From NCBI GenBank assembly GCA_041686345.1, contig JAWLEA010000017.1, positions 1-37,604 of the forward strand: a stretch of 37,604 nt of DNA, written 5' to 3'. Both the position numbers and the translations under genes were made by a program. The notes beneath the pieces are model-generated. The model ran no database searches. It was not told the DNA's origin and saw nothing but the letters and a program-made list of their open reading frames with translations. Of the stretch, positions 8,256 to 17,246 are shown one piece after another; positions within the stretch are counted from its first letter, which is position 1; each line of letters begins with the position of its first letter. The DNA comes from JAQICJ01 sp041686345 (GTDB lineage: Bacteria; Myxococcota_A; Polyangia; HGW-17).

Positions 8256-9173
8256 ATGAGTTCAAACTTTTTTACCCAAATTGCACTTTTTTTAATCCTT
8301 GTTCAATTTTCAAATTGCAGTTCTTCTTCTGTTTCAACCAAGTCCGCCAAAAACAATGTAATCAAATCTGAGAAAAGTATTTTTCAGGCAGTTCCCGCCG
8401 GAGCAGTATCTTTGTTCTATCTTGATTATCAGGCAATCCCCCAAAAAGGAAAGTCGATAATCAGAGACTCCTTTTCTCAAGTTTTTTCATTTTCAAAAAT
8501 TGGAAAAGATTTAAAATCTTTTTTACATGTTCAAGATGATTCCCAAAGCAATCTCCAAATAAGAGGATTTGCCTCTGTCAATTCCCCCCAAAAAAGCAAA
8601 TATCGCAATTTTAATATAGTAGAAAATAAAAATGGCTTGCTGGTACTTGCCGGGCAAAAACAAATTTTTCAGGGAGACTCCAACCTGGTTAAGCAGGCGG
8701 TTGATCTTTATTCCAATAAAGAAAGCAATAATATTTATGCCGATCAGGAAACCGCCGGAACCTTGGCTTCTCTGGCAGAAAAAGGTACTGAACCCGCCAT
8801 CTTGTTCCTCTTTAAAAATTTAAAAAACAGATATCTCAAATTTTTCAGGTTGAATAAGCAAAAACTACTTCCTCTCAGAGGAGGAATCAAACTTTCTTTT
8901 CCGGAAAATAAATGGTTTTTTCTTAAAGTGGTTTTTGAGTTTGGCAATACGATATCAGCTGAAAGCTATATATCTGAATTTCAAAAATATTTCCAAAAAT
9001 TTGCCAATAAAATTAAGGCAAAAGATGAAAATCTGCTTGTTTCTTTGAGGACTTTTTCTGTACATCCGGAAGGGAATAAAGTATTTATGCAGTGGTATGG
9101 AAGAGATTTCGGTTTGTTGGCTGAGATCATCAAGACAACAAGTAATTATAGTTCAGGTAAATATGATCAGTAA
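8256..9173 (+). CDS. Hypothetical lipoprotein
   Basis: 305 aa, not assigned to a family. The N-terminus is a lipoprotein-type signal: a hydrophobic run followed by QFSNC with the lipidated Cys at 21, then a Ser-rich stretch. The mature part has regular beta/alpha alternation with no Cys and no catalytic motif that I recognise. It is followed without a gap by the uracil-DNA glycosylase gene, whose ATG (9163) lies inside this gene's last codons, so the two are co-transcribed. The ribosome-binding site is weak (AAAAAGAA). An envelope role is inferred from the signal only. Confidence 0.8.
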   Translation: MSSNFFTQIALFLILVQFSNCSSSSVSTKSAKNNVIKSEKSIFQAVPAGAVSLFYLDYQAIPQKGKSIIRDSFSQVFSFSKIGKDLKSFLHVQDDSQSNLQIRGFASVNSPQKSKYRNFNIVENKNGLLVLAGQKQIFQGDSNLVKQAVDLYSNKESNNIYADQETAGTLASLAEKGTEPAILFLFKNLKNRYLKFFRLNKQKLLPLRGGIKLSFPENKWFFLKVVFEFGNTISAESYISEFQKYFQKFANKIKAKDENLLVSLRTFSVHPEGNKVFMQWYGRDFGLLAEIIKTTSNYSSGKYDQ

Positions 9174-10038
9174 AGCACAATATTTTAAATTAATCAGACA
9201 ATTGCGAGCTTGTATCGAAGCTAATGGTTCCGGAGTAAGTTTTCTTACTGATTTTAAAATGATTCAACCCCAGGATCCCTGTTGGCCCAAGCCCGAAGAA
9301 ATAAAGCGCAGTCAGCTGGATTATGCAGATGCAGTTCTTGCTTCCTCGGTGACAGACCTTCCGGAAAAAGAACTTGGTGTTGACACCGATTCACGGGGTG
9401 AGCAACAGAAGCAGCAACAAGCAACTCAAGTTTTGTCAGAGCCCGAAAATGACAGTAGTTACCAATCTGACTCGAACAGTGAATCCCAAATGACTCTGCT
9501 TGAATTGAGAGCACAGTGGAGTAATTGCCAAAAATGCAGATTGGCGGAAACCCGGCAAAATTTAGTATTCGGGGAAGGTGATTCTGATGCCCGCCTTATG
9601 CTGATAGGTGAAGGTCCCGGAGCCAATGAGGACCGAACAGGAATTCCCTTTGTGGGCAAAGCCGGCAAACTTCTGGATAAGATGATAATTGCCATGGGCT
9701 TGGATAGAAAGCAGATATTTATTGCCAATATTGTCAAGTGTCGTCCTCCCGGAAACCGTGATCCCCTGTTGGATGAAGTGGAACAATGCATACCGGCTCT
9801 GAAAAAACAGATCGAAATTATCAAACCGGAAGTTATTCTTGCTCTGGGCAGGGTAGCTGCTCAAACCTTGCTTGCTTCAAACTCTTCATTGGGCACTATG
9901 AGATTGAAGTGGCACACCTATCAGGGCATTCCTCTGTTGCCTACTTATCACCCGGCTTATTTGTTGCGTAATCCGGCTGCCAAAAGGAAATCCTGGCAAG
10001 ATTTGCAAATGGCAATGCAAAAGCTGGGGTTGAAATAG
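9163..10038 (+). CDS. Family 4 uracil-DNA glycosylase (4Fe-4S) with N-terminal extension
   Basis: This enzyme removes uracil from DNA in base excision repair. The C-terminal 185 residues are a standard type 4 enzyme. The iron-sulfur ligands are Cys122 and Cys125 (CQKC), Cys193 (KCRPPGNRDP) and Cys209. Motif A is GEGPGANED at about 149-157 and motif B is HPAYLLRNPA with His263. The first 100 residues are an extra region ending in a Gln/Ser/Glu-rich linker (about 75-105), as seen in some delta-type bacterial homologues. ATG 9163 is chosen over the longer frame from 9097, which would overlap the lipoprotein heavily. It lies 7 nt upstream of tatC. Confidence 0.95.
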   Translation: MISKAQYFKLIRQLRACIEANGSGVSFLTDFKMIQPQDPCWPKPEEIKRSQLDYADAVLASSVTDLPEKELGVDTDSRGEQQKQQQATQVLSEPENDSSYQSDSNSESQMTLLELRAQWSNCQKCRLAETRQNLVFGEGDSDARLMLIGEGPGANEDRTGIPFVGKAGKLLDKMIIAMGLDRKQIFIANIVKCRPPGNRDPLLDEVEQCIPALKKQIEIIKPEVILALGRVAAQTLLASNSSLGTMRLKWHTYQGIPLLPTYHPAYLLRNPAAKRKSWQDLQMAMQKLGLK

Positions 10039-10045
10039 ATAAATC

Positions 10046-10888
10046 ATGACTGATTCCTTCAACCAAAAACAACCGCTGGTTTCGCATTTCAGGGAGCTTG
10101 GTTATCGGATAAAGATGATCTTTGTCTGGGTTCTGATTGGTTTCGGGGTTGCTTATTTCTTCAAGGATGAAGTCATGAATTGGCTGGTTGCTCCTTTGGC
10201 TCCGGCCATGAAAGGTCGTCCCGGTCTCCACTTCTTTTCTCCGGTTGAACCCTTTTTTGCCTATTTGAAGATGTCCCTCAAAGTTGGAGTGTTTTTCAGT
10301 CTGCCGGCTGTTTTCTATCATATTTGGGCATTTTTGGCACCGGGTCTCAAGAAAAGAGAAAAAAAAGTGCTGGTAACTATAGCCTTTTTCTCTTTTTTCT
10401 TTTTTACTGCCGGAGTTTTATTCGCTTATTATCTGGTTTTTCCCTATGGATTTCAATTTTTGATTTCTTTTGCCGAGAGTTCTCCCGGCAGTTTAAGATT
10501 GTTGAGTGTCCTCAATGATATTTTCAAAGAAGTTTACCAGGTAGATGCTCAATTAGTGGCTTCATCGGTCAAGGTAAGTTTAACTCCCACAATTATGATG
10601 GGGGATTATCTCAAACTAATCATTAATTTGCTCCTGGCCTTCGGAATCGTATTCGAAATGCCGATATTGATCTTCTTTCTGGTGGTAAATCAGTTGGTTA
10701 CCCCAAAGGGACTATTTAAGTTCTTTAAGTATTTTGTTGTTCTTTCTTTCGGGTTGTCAGCTTTTCTGACCCCCCCTGATATAATCACACAGATAATGAT
10801 GGCTGTTCCTTTGATTTCAATGTATATTGCCAGCACCCTTGTGGCTTGGCTGGTTTTGCGTCGCAGACAGAAACAGGATCAGGATTAA
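10046..10888 (+). CDS. tatC: Twin-arginine translocase subunit TatC
   Basis: 280 aa with six predicted membrane helices. This is the core of the Tat system that recognises twin-arginine signal peptides of folded proteins. Family marks are visible: an HFRELGYR N-terminal motif (HLxELRxR), FLAPGLKKREKK in the first cytoplasmic loop with the conserved Glu, FGIVFEMP, and FLTPPDIITQ. The loop before helix 5 is longer than in E. coli (258 aa total there). It is the last gene of a three-gene run with a lipoprotein and uracil-DNA glycosylase. No tatA/tatB is in the window. Its stop overlaps the stop of the convergent minus-strand gene (GATTAAAG). Confidence 0.96.
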   Translation: MTDSFNQKQPLVSHFRELGYRIKMIFVWVLIGFGVAYFFKDEVMNWLVAPLAPAMKGRPGLHFFSPVEPFFAYLKMSLKVGVFFSLPAVFYHIWAFLAPGLKKREKKVLVTIAFFSFFFFTAGVLFAYYLVFPYGFQFLISFAESSPGSLRLLSVLNDIFKEVYQVDAQLVASSVKVSLTPTIMMGDYLKLIINLLLAFGIVFEMPILIFFLVVNQLVTPKGLFKFFKYFVVLSFGLSAFLTPPDIITQIMMAVPLISMYIASTLVAWLVLRRRQKQDQD

Positions 10889-11472
10889 AGTCCTATTCTC
10901 AACTCAAAGGTAAGATAGTTGAGGGCAAGAGTTCTGCCCGCCAAATCAACTTGTTCGGTTTTTGCAACCAGGCCGGCGGTAAGATGTAGTCTTTTGAAAG
11001 CTATTCCCACTCCCATCCTTAAACCTGCTCCATAAAAAAATGAAAATATTTCAGCCTGATAAAAAGATATTCGATTGATACCTCCTTCAATGAAAACATC
11101 AAGATAAGAGTGCCAGGGCAGAGCTTTTTGAATTCCAAAATCAAGATCAACTGAAATATGACCTTCACTCTCCTGGGGATTAATCCCGAATTCAAGTCCA
11201 ATTCCAACTCTGTAGAATCCAGAAATGGGAAAACTGTTCAAGGAAAATACCTGTTCATAATTGGTGGCGCCCAATGATGGTTGAGGTTTGAGGTGATAAC
11301 CGATTTGAATTCCCGGATAGAAGGGGATTGTTTTTGGTTTGGAAAGGAGAGGGAGGGTAACCAGATTAACCAGATCAGCTTCTTTTATTTTGCGGACGAT
11401 TTTGGGATCATCGAATTCAGCTTCAAGATTTGACATAGTTGAGGTATTTAGTAATAAAAGAAGTATCAGCAT
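10885..11472 (-). CDS. Putative outer-membrane beta-barrel protein
   Basis: 195 aa, family not recognised. After a short hydrophobic N-terminus (Met-Leu-Ile-Leu-rich, without the usual basic residues) the protein shows many alternating amphipathic strands with aromatic ends (for example FYRVGIGLEFGI, FFYGAGLRMGVGIAF, LTAGLVAKTEQV). It finishes in a strand ending FELRIGL, as expected of a small beta-barrel. The start lies 7 nt after the stop of the lipoprotein gene on the same strand, and no good ribosome-binding site is visible, so translation may depend on the upstream gene. It converges on tatC with overlapping stop codons. Confidence 0.75.
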   Translation of the reverse strand: MLILLLLLNTSTMSNLEAEFDDPKIVRKIKEADLVNLVTLPLLSKPKTIPFYPGIQIGYHLKPQPSLGATNYEQVFSLNSFPISGFYRVGIGLEFGINPQESEGHISVDLDFGIQKALPWHSYLDVFIEGGINRISFYQAEIFSFFYGAGLRMGVGIAFKRLHLTAGLVAKTEQVDLAGRTLALNYLTFELRIGL

Positions 11473-11478
11473 TGGATT

Positions 11479-12177
11479 TTAATGGTTGCGAGCTTTGCGG
11501 AATTCTCTGAATGGTGTTGTAGAATTTTTCGGCTCGGGCCTGGATTTGAAAATATTATCGGGATTATAGGTGGAAATATTATATTCGCTGAGGCAATCCC
11601 GATGAACTTTGGGGGCTGGTCCTTTTGTAAATGAAGAGATTATTACATCAAATTCTTTGCCCTCAGGGGGACGAATAGAGTTGAAGGAGACGTGAAAAAG
11701 TTCATCGTCTAGTTGAAAAATATATTCGAGGCAATACCAGAGAAAAGCTTGCTGTTTCATCTGGCGGGAAATTTGATAACCGCTTTTGTCGCCAATTTCG
11801 AATTCCCGGGTTTCACATGGTACCAGATCGCAATATCCGTTTTGCTGAAGAAAATCGAGCATAAGATTTTTACCTTGTTCCAGCTCGGTTGAGCCGTAAC
11901 TGACAATAAAAACAGCTGTGGTGCCAATTTCTTCCAATTCTTCCCAAGTGGTGAGAATATAGGGGGTAGTGAGAAAAATGACTCCGTCATAGTTGAAATC
12001 TTCCAGACCCGGAATTGAAGTGTGAGCTGAAGAATGTAAAGGTGGAACTACAGCTTTGAAATGGATATTGCCATTTTTATCCTGACAATAAGCCAACATA
12101 TTATCTTGGCTGCTGCAGGCAGTTAATCCAGGAAATAAAATTAAAAAATAAATTGAGAAAAACAGATATTTTGTCAT
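11479..12177 (-). CDS. Hypothetical lipoprotein
   Basis: 232 aa. The signal peptide ends in GLTAC with the lipidated Cys at 21. The mature protein contains several further Cys (about 31, 115, 121, 149 and 196), which could form disulfides in the periplasm. It ends in a basic, Pro-rich tail. No domain is recognised. It is the first gene of a two-gene minus-strand unit with the beta-barrel candidate. A perfect inverted repeat TCGGA-AAA-TCCGA (12182-12194) lies directly before the start where a ribosome-binding site would be expected; none is otherwise clear. Confidence 0.8.
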   Translation of the reverse strand: MTKYLFFSIYFLILFPGLTACSSQDNMLAYCQDKNGNIHFKAVVPPLHSSAHTSIPGLEDFNYDGVIFLTTPYILTTWEELEEIGTTAVFIVSYGSTELEQGKNLMLDFLQQNGYCDLVPCETREFEIGDKSGYQISRQMKQQAFLWYCLEYIFQLDDELFHVSFNSIRPPEGKEFDVIISSFTKGPAPKVHRDCLSEYNISTYNPDNIFKSRPEPKNSTTPFREFRKARNH

Positions 12178-12385
12178 AAAATCGGAAAATCCGAGGAAGT
12201 AATATTGTCCTGTAGAAAAGGAACTATTGATTTCAAGTCATTTTCATGTTTCATTGACTTGTTGAATTTGTTGTAACCTGGAGTTGGCTTTTAGCTCCAA
12301 TTATAGATCATCATAATTTTTTTGTAAGCTGATAACTTGAAAGTCCCATTTTACAACGGGAATAATTGTACTAAGGAGTATTTCC
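12178..12385. other. Divergent intergenic region
   Basis: This stretch separates the minus-strand lipoprotein gene and the plus-strand peptidase. It holds the small perfect inverted repeat at 12182-12194 next to the lipoprotein start and AAGGAG about 6 nt before the peptidase ATG. Promoters for both directions are expected here but I cannot define boxes with confidence. Confidence 0.4.
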
Positions 12386-14557
12386 ATGCGTCGTTTTTTC
12401 AGTTTTTTTACCTTTCTTGCTGTTATGGTAGGGCTCTTCTTTAATCTGCAAGCTACCGGCAAAAACAAAAATCCCCAGGACAAACATCAAAAACACAAGT
12501 CCAAAACTGATGGTCATGATCATCAGTCAGAAAAAGGAGAGGGACACGCCCATCATTTCATGAACAGAAAAAAACCGGGCAAACTCAATCCTTTTATTCT
12601 GGTTCATATTTCCGATATTTCTTCGCCCACAGCTGTAAAAGATGGAAAAAAAGTATACTATACTGTTTCTTCCCAATGCTATCACGGCAATAAATCAAGA
12701 AAAAAGATCAAGGTGACCAGCGGGCGCAAAAAGACCAAAACCAAAGTGCTTGTAAATAAAAAGATGCAGGATTACAGCCCCTCGGTCAGCCCCAATTCCC
12801 AAAAACTTGCTTTTATCGGTGTTAAAAAGGACGAAAAACCTCAGATTTACTTGAAATCTATTTCCGGCTCCAAAGAAATAAAACCGTTGACCACGAAAAA
12901 AAATGCTCCCTATGGAGTTGGCGGACCGCTGGTTTGGTCCCCTGATTCGGGCAAAATTCTCTTTACCGCAAATGTGCCCCCTGAGTGTGACGATCTGGAT
13001 TGTTTGCGTAAAAAAGCAGCTGCTAAAAAGAAAACTGATGCTCAGTTGTTTACAGACCTACTCTACAGACACTGGAACCATTGGCGCAATGGTCTGATTC
13101 AGAAACTCTTCCTGCTGGAAGTAAAAACCGGCAAAGTCAAACTGCTTTCAAAAGGCGAGCATGATACACCTGTAGTAGCTTTGGGGAGCAGTCAGGATTA
13201 TGTATTCAGTCCCGACGGCAAAAATGTCGCCTGGGTTTCCAATCATACCGATATGGTAGCTGCCAATACCAATAATGATATTTTCATTTACAATTTGAAT
13301 AACGAAAAATTAACCAAATTAACTAAAAATAAAGGTAACGATTTTGCCCCGAAATATTCCCCAGATGGACGTTATCTTGCTTATCAATCCATGGCCAGAG
13401 CCGGATATGAATCTGACAAAGCTGATATAATTCTCTATGACCTTAAAACAAAAAGAAGCAGAAATCTTACTGCCAAACTGGATCTTAAACCTTACAAATA
13501 TAAATTTGCCCCGGATCGCAAATATATCTATTATACAGCTTTTGAAAAAGGTCACATTAATCTGTTTCGGGTTAATTTCAGAGGACGAATCAAAAAAGTT
13601 CTGGATAAAAAATATATTAAAGACTTTCTGGTTTTCAGAAGGGGTAAACTCATAATTCACGATCAGGATATAGACAAACCGGTTGAACTTTACCTGGTGA
13701 AGAATATCAGAAGGGGAGAGCGTAGAAATAATATCAAGGCTCTCACCGCCTTGAATTCAAAAATTATGGAAAAAGTTGAAACCGGGAAGGTTGAAGAAAA
13801 ATGGATCAAAGGAGCCAAAGGTGACAAGGTTCATACTTTAATCCTCAAACCTCCTTTTTTCGAAAAAGGGAAAAAGTACCCCGTTATTTTCTTGCTTCAC
13901 GGAGGTCCTCAGGGTGCCTTCGGGTTTGACTTTCATCCCCGCTGGAATTCCCAGCTTTTTGCTGCTCCGGGTTATGTTGTAGTTATGCCCAATTTCCACG
14001 GTTCCATCGGGTATGGCCAGAAATACCAGGATGCCATCAGAGGCGATTGGGGTGGAGCTCCTTACAAAGATGTAATGGCTGTATTGAAAGAAGTGAAAAA
14101 GCTTCCTTACGTCAAACCTGACAAAATAGGTGCAGCAGGAGCTTCTTACGGTGGTTATCTGGTCAATTGGATTGGCACCCAAACCGATGCTTTTCAATGT
14201 CTTGTTTCCCACAGCGGTGTTTATAATCTTGAATCAATGTATGGTTCCACCGAAGAATTGTGGTTTCCTGAATGGGAAAACAAGGGAACACCGTGGGAAA
14301 ACAGAAAACTTTATGATAAGTGGTCTCCCCACAGGTATGTTCAGAATTGGAAAACTCCTGCTCTGATTGTTCATGGTGCCAAAGATTTCAGGGTTACGAT
14401 AGACCAAAGCATGCAATTGTATACTTCCCTGAAAAGACTCGGAGTCAAAACCAAATTCCTCTATTTTCCCAACGAAGATCATTTTGTTTTCAAACCGCAG
14501 AATCGTGGATTATGGTGGAAAACCGTCCATAAGTGGTTCAATAATTGTCTCAAGTAG
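12386..14557 (+). CDS. Secreted S9-family serine peptidase (acylaminoacyl-peptidase / DPP-like)
   Basis: 723 aa. An N-terminal signal peptide (about 1-26, MRRFF start) is followed by a striking His/Lys-rich stretch (about 28-62, with HDHQ and HAHHF). A beta-propeller region follows (about 75-430), with repeated blades of the type FSPDGKNVAWVS and YSPDGRYLAYQS. The alpha/beta hydrolase domain occupies about 450-723. Its catalytic triad is Ser587 in GASYGG, Asp667 in GAKDFRV and His699 in NEDHF. S9 enzymes cleave or trim short peptides or remove blocked N-terminal residues. The signal peptide places it in the periplasm or outside the cell. AAGGAG precedes the ATG. The His-rich segment might bind metal (inference). 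Confidence 0.95.
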   Translation: MRRFFSFFTFLAVMVGLFFNLQATGKNKNPQDKHQKHKSKTDGHDHQSEKGEGHAHHFMNRKKPGKLNPFILVHISDISSPTAVKDGKKVYYTVSSQCYHGNKSRKKIKVTSGRKKTKTKVLVNKKMQDYSPSVSPNSQKLAFIGVKKDEKPQIYLKSISGSKEIKPLTTKKNAPYGVGGPLVWSPDSGKILFTANVPPECDDLDCLRKKAAAKKKTDAQLFTDLLYRHWNHWRNGLIQKLFLLEVKTGKVKLLSKGEHDTPVVALGSSQDYVFSPDGKNVAWVSNHTDMVAANTNNDIFIYNLNNEKLTKLTKNKGNDFAPKYSPDGRYLAYQSMARAGYESDKADIILYDLKTKRSRNLTAKLDLKPYKYKFAPDRKYIYYTAFEKGHINLFRVNFRGRIKKVLDKKYIKDFLVFRRGKLIIHDQDIDKPVELYLVKNIRRGERRNNIKALTALNSKIMEKVETGKVEEKWIKGAKGDKVHTLILKPPFFEKGKKYPVIFLLHGGPQGAFGFDFHPRWNSQLFAAPGYVVVMPNFHGSIGYGQKYQDAIRGDWGGAPYKDVMAVLKEVKKLPYVKPDKIGAAGASYGGYLVNWIGTQTDAFQCLVSHSGVYNLESMYGSTEELWFPEWENKGTPWENRKLYDKWSPHRYVQNWKTPALIVHGAKDFRVTIDQSMQLYTSLKRLGVKTKFLYFPNEDHFVFKPQNRGLWWKTVHKWFNNCLK

Positions 14558-14677
14558 CTCCTAGCAAGTTCCCATTGCAGCCAATTGCCTTCAGATTTTT
14601 AAAATTAAAAAATTTTAAAAAAGAAGAAATCAGGATATTATTTCTCTGCTTTCATTCTTTTATCAGCGGAGGAATTT

Positions 14678-16315
14678 ATGTTCAAAATTACTTTTATCCT
14701 GTTATTAATTACACTTGGTTTCAGCAGTTGTGGTGAAGATAAGCGCAAAGTTTCAATCGAAAGTCCCCAGCGGGGATCCATGATTTCAGAATCCGAAGAA
14801 GTTGAACTTGTTTTTGACTCGGGAGGCAACAACGTACAACTTGATGGTGAACCTGTTTCCTCTTCACCAGTTTATCTGGAGCCGGTGGATGGGCTTGCTT
14901 TTGTCAAATTGTCCATTCCTGGTGATCCGCTTTTTGATGTACGTTCTTATCTTCAAGGTTCTTTTTACCAGTCTGATGAACCAAATCCATCTACCATGAG
15001 GATGAAATTGATGAATAATTTCCTTTCCGGAGATGGTTGTTCCCTGGCTTCCCTCATTGCTCAACTTCTTACCATGGAAGAATTGGCCGGTTATGTGGAT
15101 AATCCTCTGCAGATGACGGTTGATACAACCTTTGGTCAGGTAAGTGTTGATGTTGTAGTAACTTCGGTAATCAGTCCCGATGTTTCCATAACACTTTCTG
15201 AAACAGCATCAGGTCTCTTTCTCAATGCTTATCTCAGTGATGTGGATTTGGAATATGAAACATCCTCTTCAACTCTTAATTCTTCTGGAACCGGTTATTA
15301 CGAATATATCGACATTGAAGCCGATGTGGAGCTTTCTTTGCAAGGGTTGACTCTAAATAATGTGGTTGTGGACAAATCGTCAATCGAGATTACTGATTCA
15401 GGCAATTTACCTGCAACTGCAGTTGATTCTCTGGGGCAGCTTTTTGACGAGGAGATAACCCAAGCCATTGTGGAAGCCACCCAAAGTGCAGCCAGTGATG
15501 TCTTTGTTCACCTGATTGCCAATCTTGTACCTCAGCCTCGAATTGATTACTCCAATCCTCTTGCGAGCAGTTTTACTTCCAACAGCGTTCAGTGGCAGGA
15601 AAATGGGATCTTGCTTGCTTATGACAGTTTGATAACTGCATCTGAGCCCATAAAGGAAAAAGGCGGGATTTTTTCAGCGGCTGCTGTCAGCGAGTATGCA
15701 GATGGAGGAAATGATATTTCAGTTAATTTCGGCTCTTCACTTGTAAATCAGATTGCCTATGCTGTCTGGGATGGAGGCAATTTCGATTCCATGCGTTTCA
15801 CTAAAGGTGAATTGGAGAATCTTGGGATGGGAGAGCTTGATTTTCCCTACTCCAATTTGAAACATGCCGATATTACTTTGCTGCTGTCCCCAATTCTTTC
15901 CTGGGATGAAGATGGTCCATTTCTGGAAACCGGCGGCATCGAAATCAAGTTATCCATCAGCGGTGCTTCTGACTCCACCGCTTGGACAGCCGCCAGAACT
16001 CCGGTGAAACTGGTCAAAGATGGAAATGATCTGAAACTGGAACTGGATGAGGAAAGAGAACTTGTACTTTTTGATACCGGTTTTAACAAGATGTCAAAAC
16101 TTGTGGATCAATCGAAAGTGGTTAAATTGCTTAAAGCTGCAGTTCCGGGAGTAGTAAAAAGAATTTTCGGGGATGTGCCCATGGTAAAAATTGATCCTGT
16201 CAATCTGCAGCGGCTTGATGGAAGCGAGGGACCGGTGCTGCAGCCCTCGATTTATTCAATTACCCGGCAGACAGAGTATTGGAATCTTATTTTACAGTTG
16301 CAGTATGCCAAATAG
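14678..16315 (+). CDS. Large lipoprotein, possible TULIP/BPI-like lipid-binding fold
   Basis: 545 aa. The signal peptide has lipobox FSSC (Cys18), and GGAGG precedes the ATG. The mature protein is beta-rich with long amphipathic strands. An N-terminal half (about 60-270) ends in a helical stretch near SAASDVFVHLIANLVPQP. A second half (about 320-545) contains GSSLVNQIAYAVWDGG, a helix-then-strand pattern like the one that opens the C-terminal barrel of BPI/LBP-type proteins. The 1378-aa protein encoded at 29960-34096 shows the same kind of layout. Both assignments rest on pattern resemblance only. Tandem palindromic elements begin 80 nt downstream. Confidence 0.8.
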   Translation: MFKITFILLLITLGFSSCGEDKRKVSIESPQRGSMISESEEVELVFDSGGNNVQLDGEPVSSSPVYLEPVDGLAFVKLSIPGDPLFDVRSYLQGSFYQSDEPNPSTMRMKLMNNFLSGDGCSLASLIAQLLTMEELAGYVDNPLQMTVDTTFGQVSVDVVVTSVISPDVSITLSETASGLFLNAYLSDVDLEYETSSSTLNSSGTGYYEYIDIEADVELSLQGLTLNNVVVDKSSIEITDSGNLPATAVDSLGQLFDEEITQAIVEATQSAASDVFVHLIANLVPQPRIDYSNPLASSFTSNSVQWQENGILLAYDSLITASEPIKEKGGIFSAAAVSEYADGGNDISVNFGSSLVNQIAYAVWDGGNFDSMRFTKGELENLGMGELDFPYSNLKHADITLLLSPILSWDEDGPFLETGGIEIKLSISGASDSTAWTAARTPVKLVKDGNDLKLELDEERELVLFDTGFNKMSKLVDQSKVVKLLKAAVPGVVKRIFGDVPMVKIDPVNLQRLDGSEGPVLQPSIYSITRQTEYWNLILQLQYAK

Positions 16316-16394
16316 TTTTCTAAAATTAAAACCTGTGGTTTTTACAGTTTGTTTTGTGCTTAACTGGGACTGACTGTTGCGAGCAGGCTTAGAT

Positions 16395-16558
16395 AGTTCC
16401 CATCCCAAAAATGGATGTCATCGTCTGAATACGGAAATTCATCTCATCTGCTTTGTCATAACTTCTTGAAATAGTGACAACTATGTCGGCGAAGTTATTC
16501 CTCGCATCTGAGACAAATTTCTTATCCAGCCAAAAACACCACTTCTGGGATGGAAACT
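16395..16558 (+). repeat. Palindromic interspersed element, copy B
   Basis: Full 164-nt element, first of three in tandem. It is nearly identical to copy A and, by eye, identical to copy C. It is preceded by AGAT and followed by AGAT. Terminal, middle (GAAATT...AATTTC) and central (ATAACTTC/GAAGTTAT) arms are all complementary, so one strand could fold into a single long hairpin. Confidence 0.95.
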
Positions 16559-16562
16559 AGAT

Positions 16563-16726
16563 AGTTCCCATCCCAAAAATGGATGTCATCGTCTGAATAC
16601 GGAAATTCATCTCATCTGCTTTGTCATAACTTCTTGAAATAGTGACAACTATGTCGGCGAAGTTATTCCTCGCATCTGAGACAAATTTCTTATCCAGCCA
16701 AAAACACCACTTCTGGGATGGAAACT
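16563..16726 (+). repeat. Palindromic interspersed element, copy C
   Basis: Second tandem copy, 164 nt, starting 168 nt after copy B. It appears identical to B, which points to a recent tandem duplication or gene conversion. AGAT flanks it on both sides. Confidence 0.95.
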
Positions 16727-16730
16727 AGAT

Positions 16731-16894
16731 AGTTCCCATCCCAAAAATGGATGTCATCGTCTGGCGACGGAATTTCACCTCATCAGTTTTGTCGTAACTG
16801 CTTGAAATAGTATCAACTATGTCTGCGCAGTTACTCCGTGCATCTGAGGCAAACTTCTCATTCAGTCAAAAACACCACTTCTGGGATGGGAACT
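16731..16894 (+). repeat. Palindromic interspersed element, copy D (second subtype)
   Basis: Third tandem copy, 164 nt, clearly diverged from B and C but the same length. Its central stem is GTAACTGC/GCAGTTAC instead of ATAACTTC/GAAGTTAT: two base pairs have changed on both sides, so pairing is kept. It is flanked by AGAT. It shares more with copy H than B and C do. Confidence 0.95.
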
Positions 16895-16931
16895 AGATAA
16901 AATTTACCGGTTGCAGATTGGTTTAAAGATA

Positions 16932-17246
16932 ATGAACAACGAAACTGCCAAAATATTGGACGGACCAGAAAAAAAAGAATTATGGCGACAGGCCAGACAA
17001 ATGGACAACTGGGTGGCAAAGAAGGAAATCACCCAGTTGCCGGTAAGATTTGTCATGTCTGTTGAACACGCTCAATTCGAATGTTTTATCTACCTCGACA
17101 AGATTTCTACCATGACCAATAGCAATTCAGAAGTTATTTTCAGTGGTCAGATGATAGATTCCATCAGTGGCGATACTTTACAGGTTGAAGGTCAGTACGA
17201 TTTCAAACAAAAGTCGGGACAGGCCTGGTTTGAGAAAATCTGTTAG
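16932..17246 (+). CDS. Small protein of unknown function
   Basis: 104 aa from ATG 16932; a TTG at 16911 would add seven residues. No family is recognised. The protein is soluble, with an N-terminal charged helical part (KKELWRQARQMDNWVAKKE) and a C-terminal strand-rich part (about 40-104: VRFVMSVEHAQFECFIYLDK and further strands). The layout is reminiscent of small beta-barrel ligand-binding domains such as PilZ, but the RxxxR and D/NxSxxG motifs are absent, so I do not assign it. The ribosome-binding site is weak. The gene starts 37 nt after the tandem element array, so its leader is formed by repeat sequence. Confidence 0.6.
   Translation: MNNETAKILDGPEKKELWRQARQMDNWVAKKEITQLPVRFVMSVEHAQFECFIYLDKISTMTNSNSEVIFSGQMIDSISGDTLQVEGQYDFKQKSGQAWFEKIC

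Noticed and set aside
9097..9162. Upstream extension of the uracil-DNA glycosylase gene
   Set aside because: It would overlap the preceding lipoprotein by 77 bases and adds residues foreign to the family; ATG 9163 overlaps by only a few bases.
16395..16894. CRISPR-like array
   Set aside because: The units are 164-nt palindromes with 4-nt spacers of constant sequence; there are no unique spacers and no cas genes.
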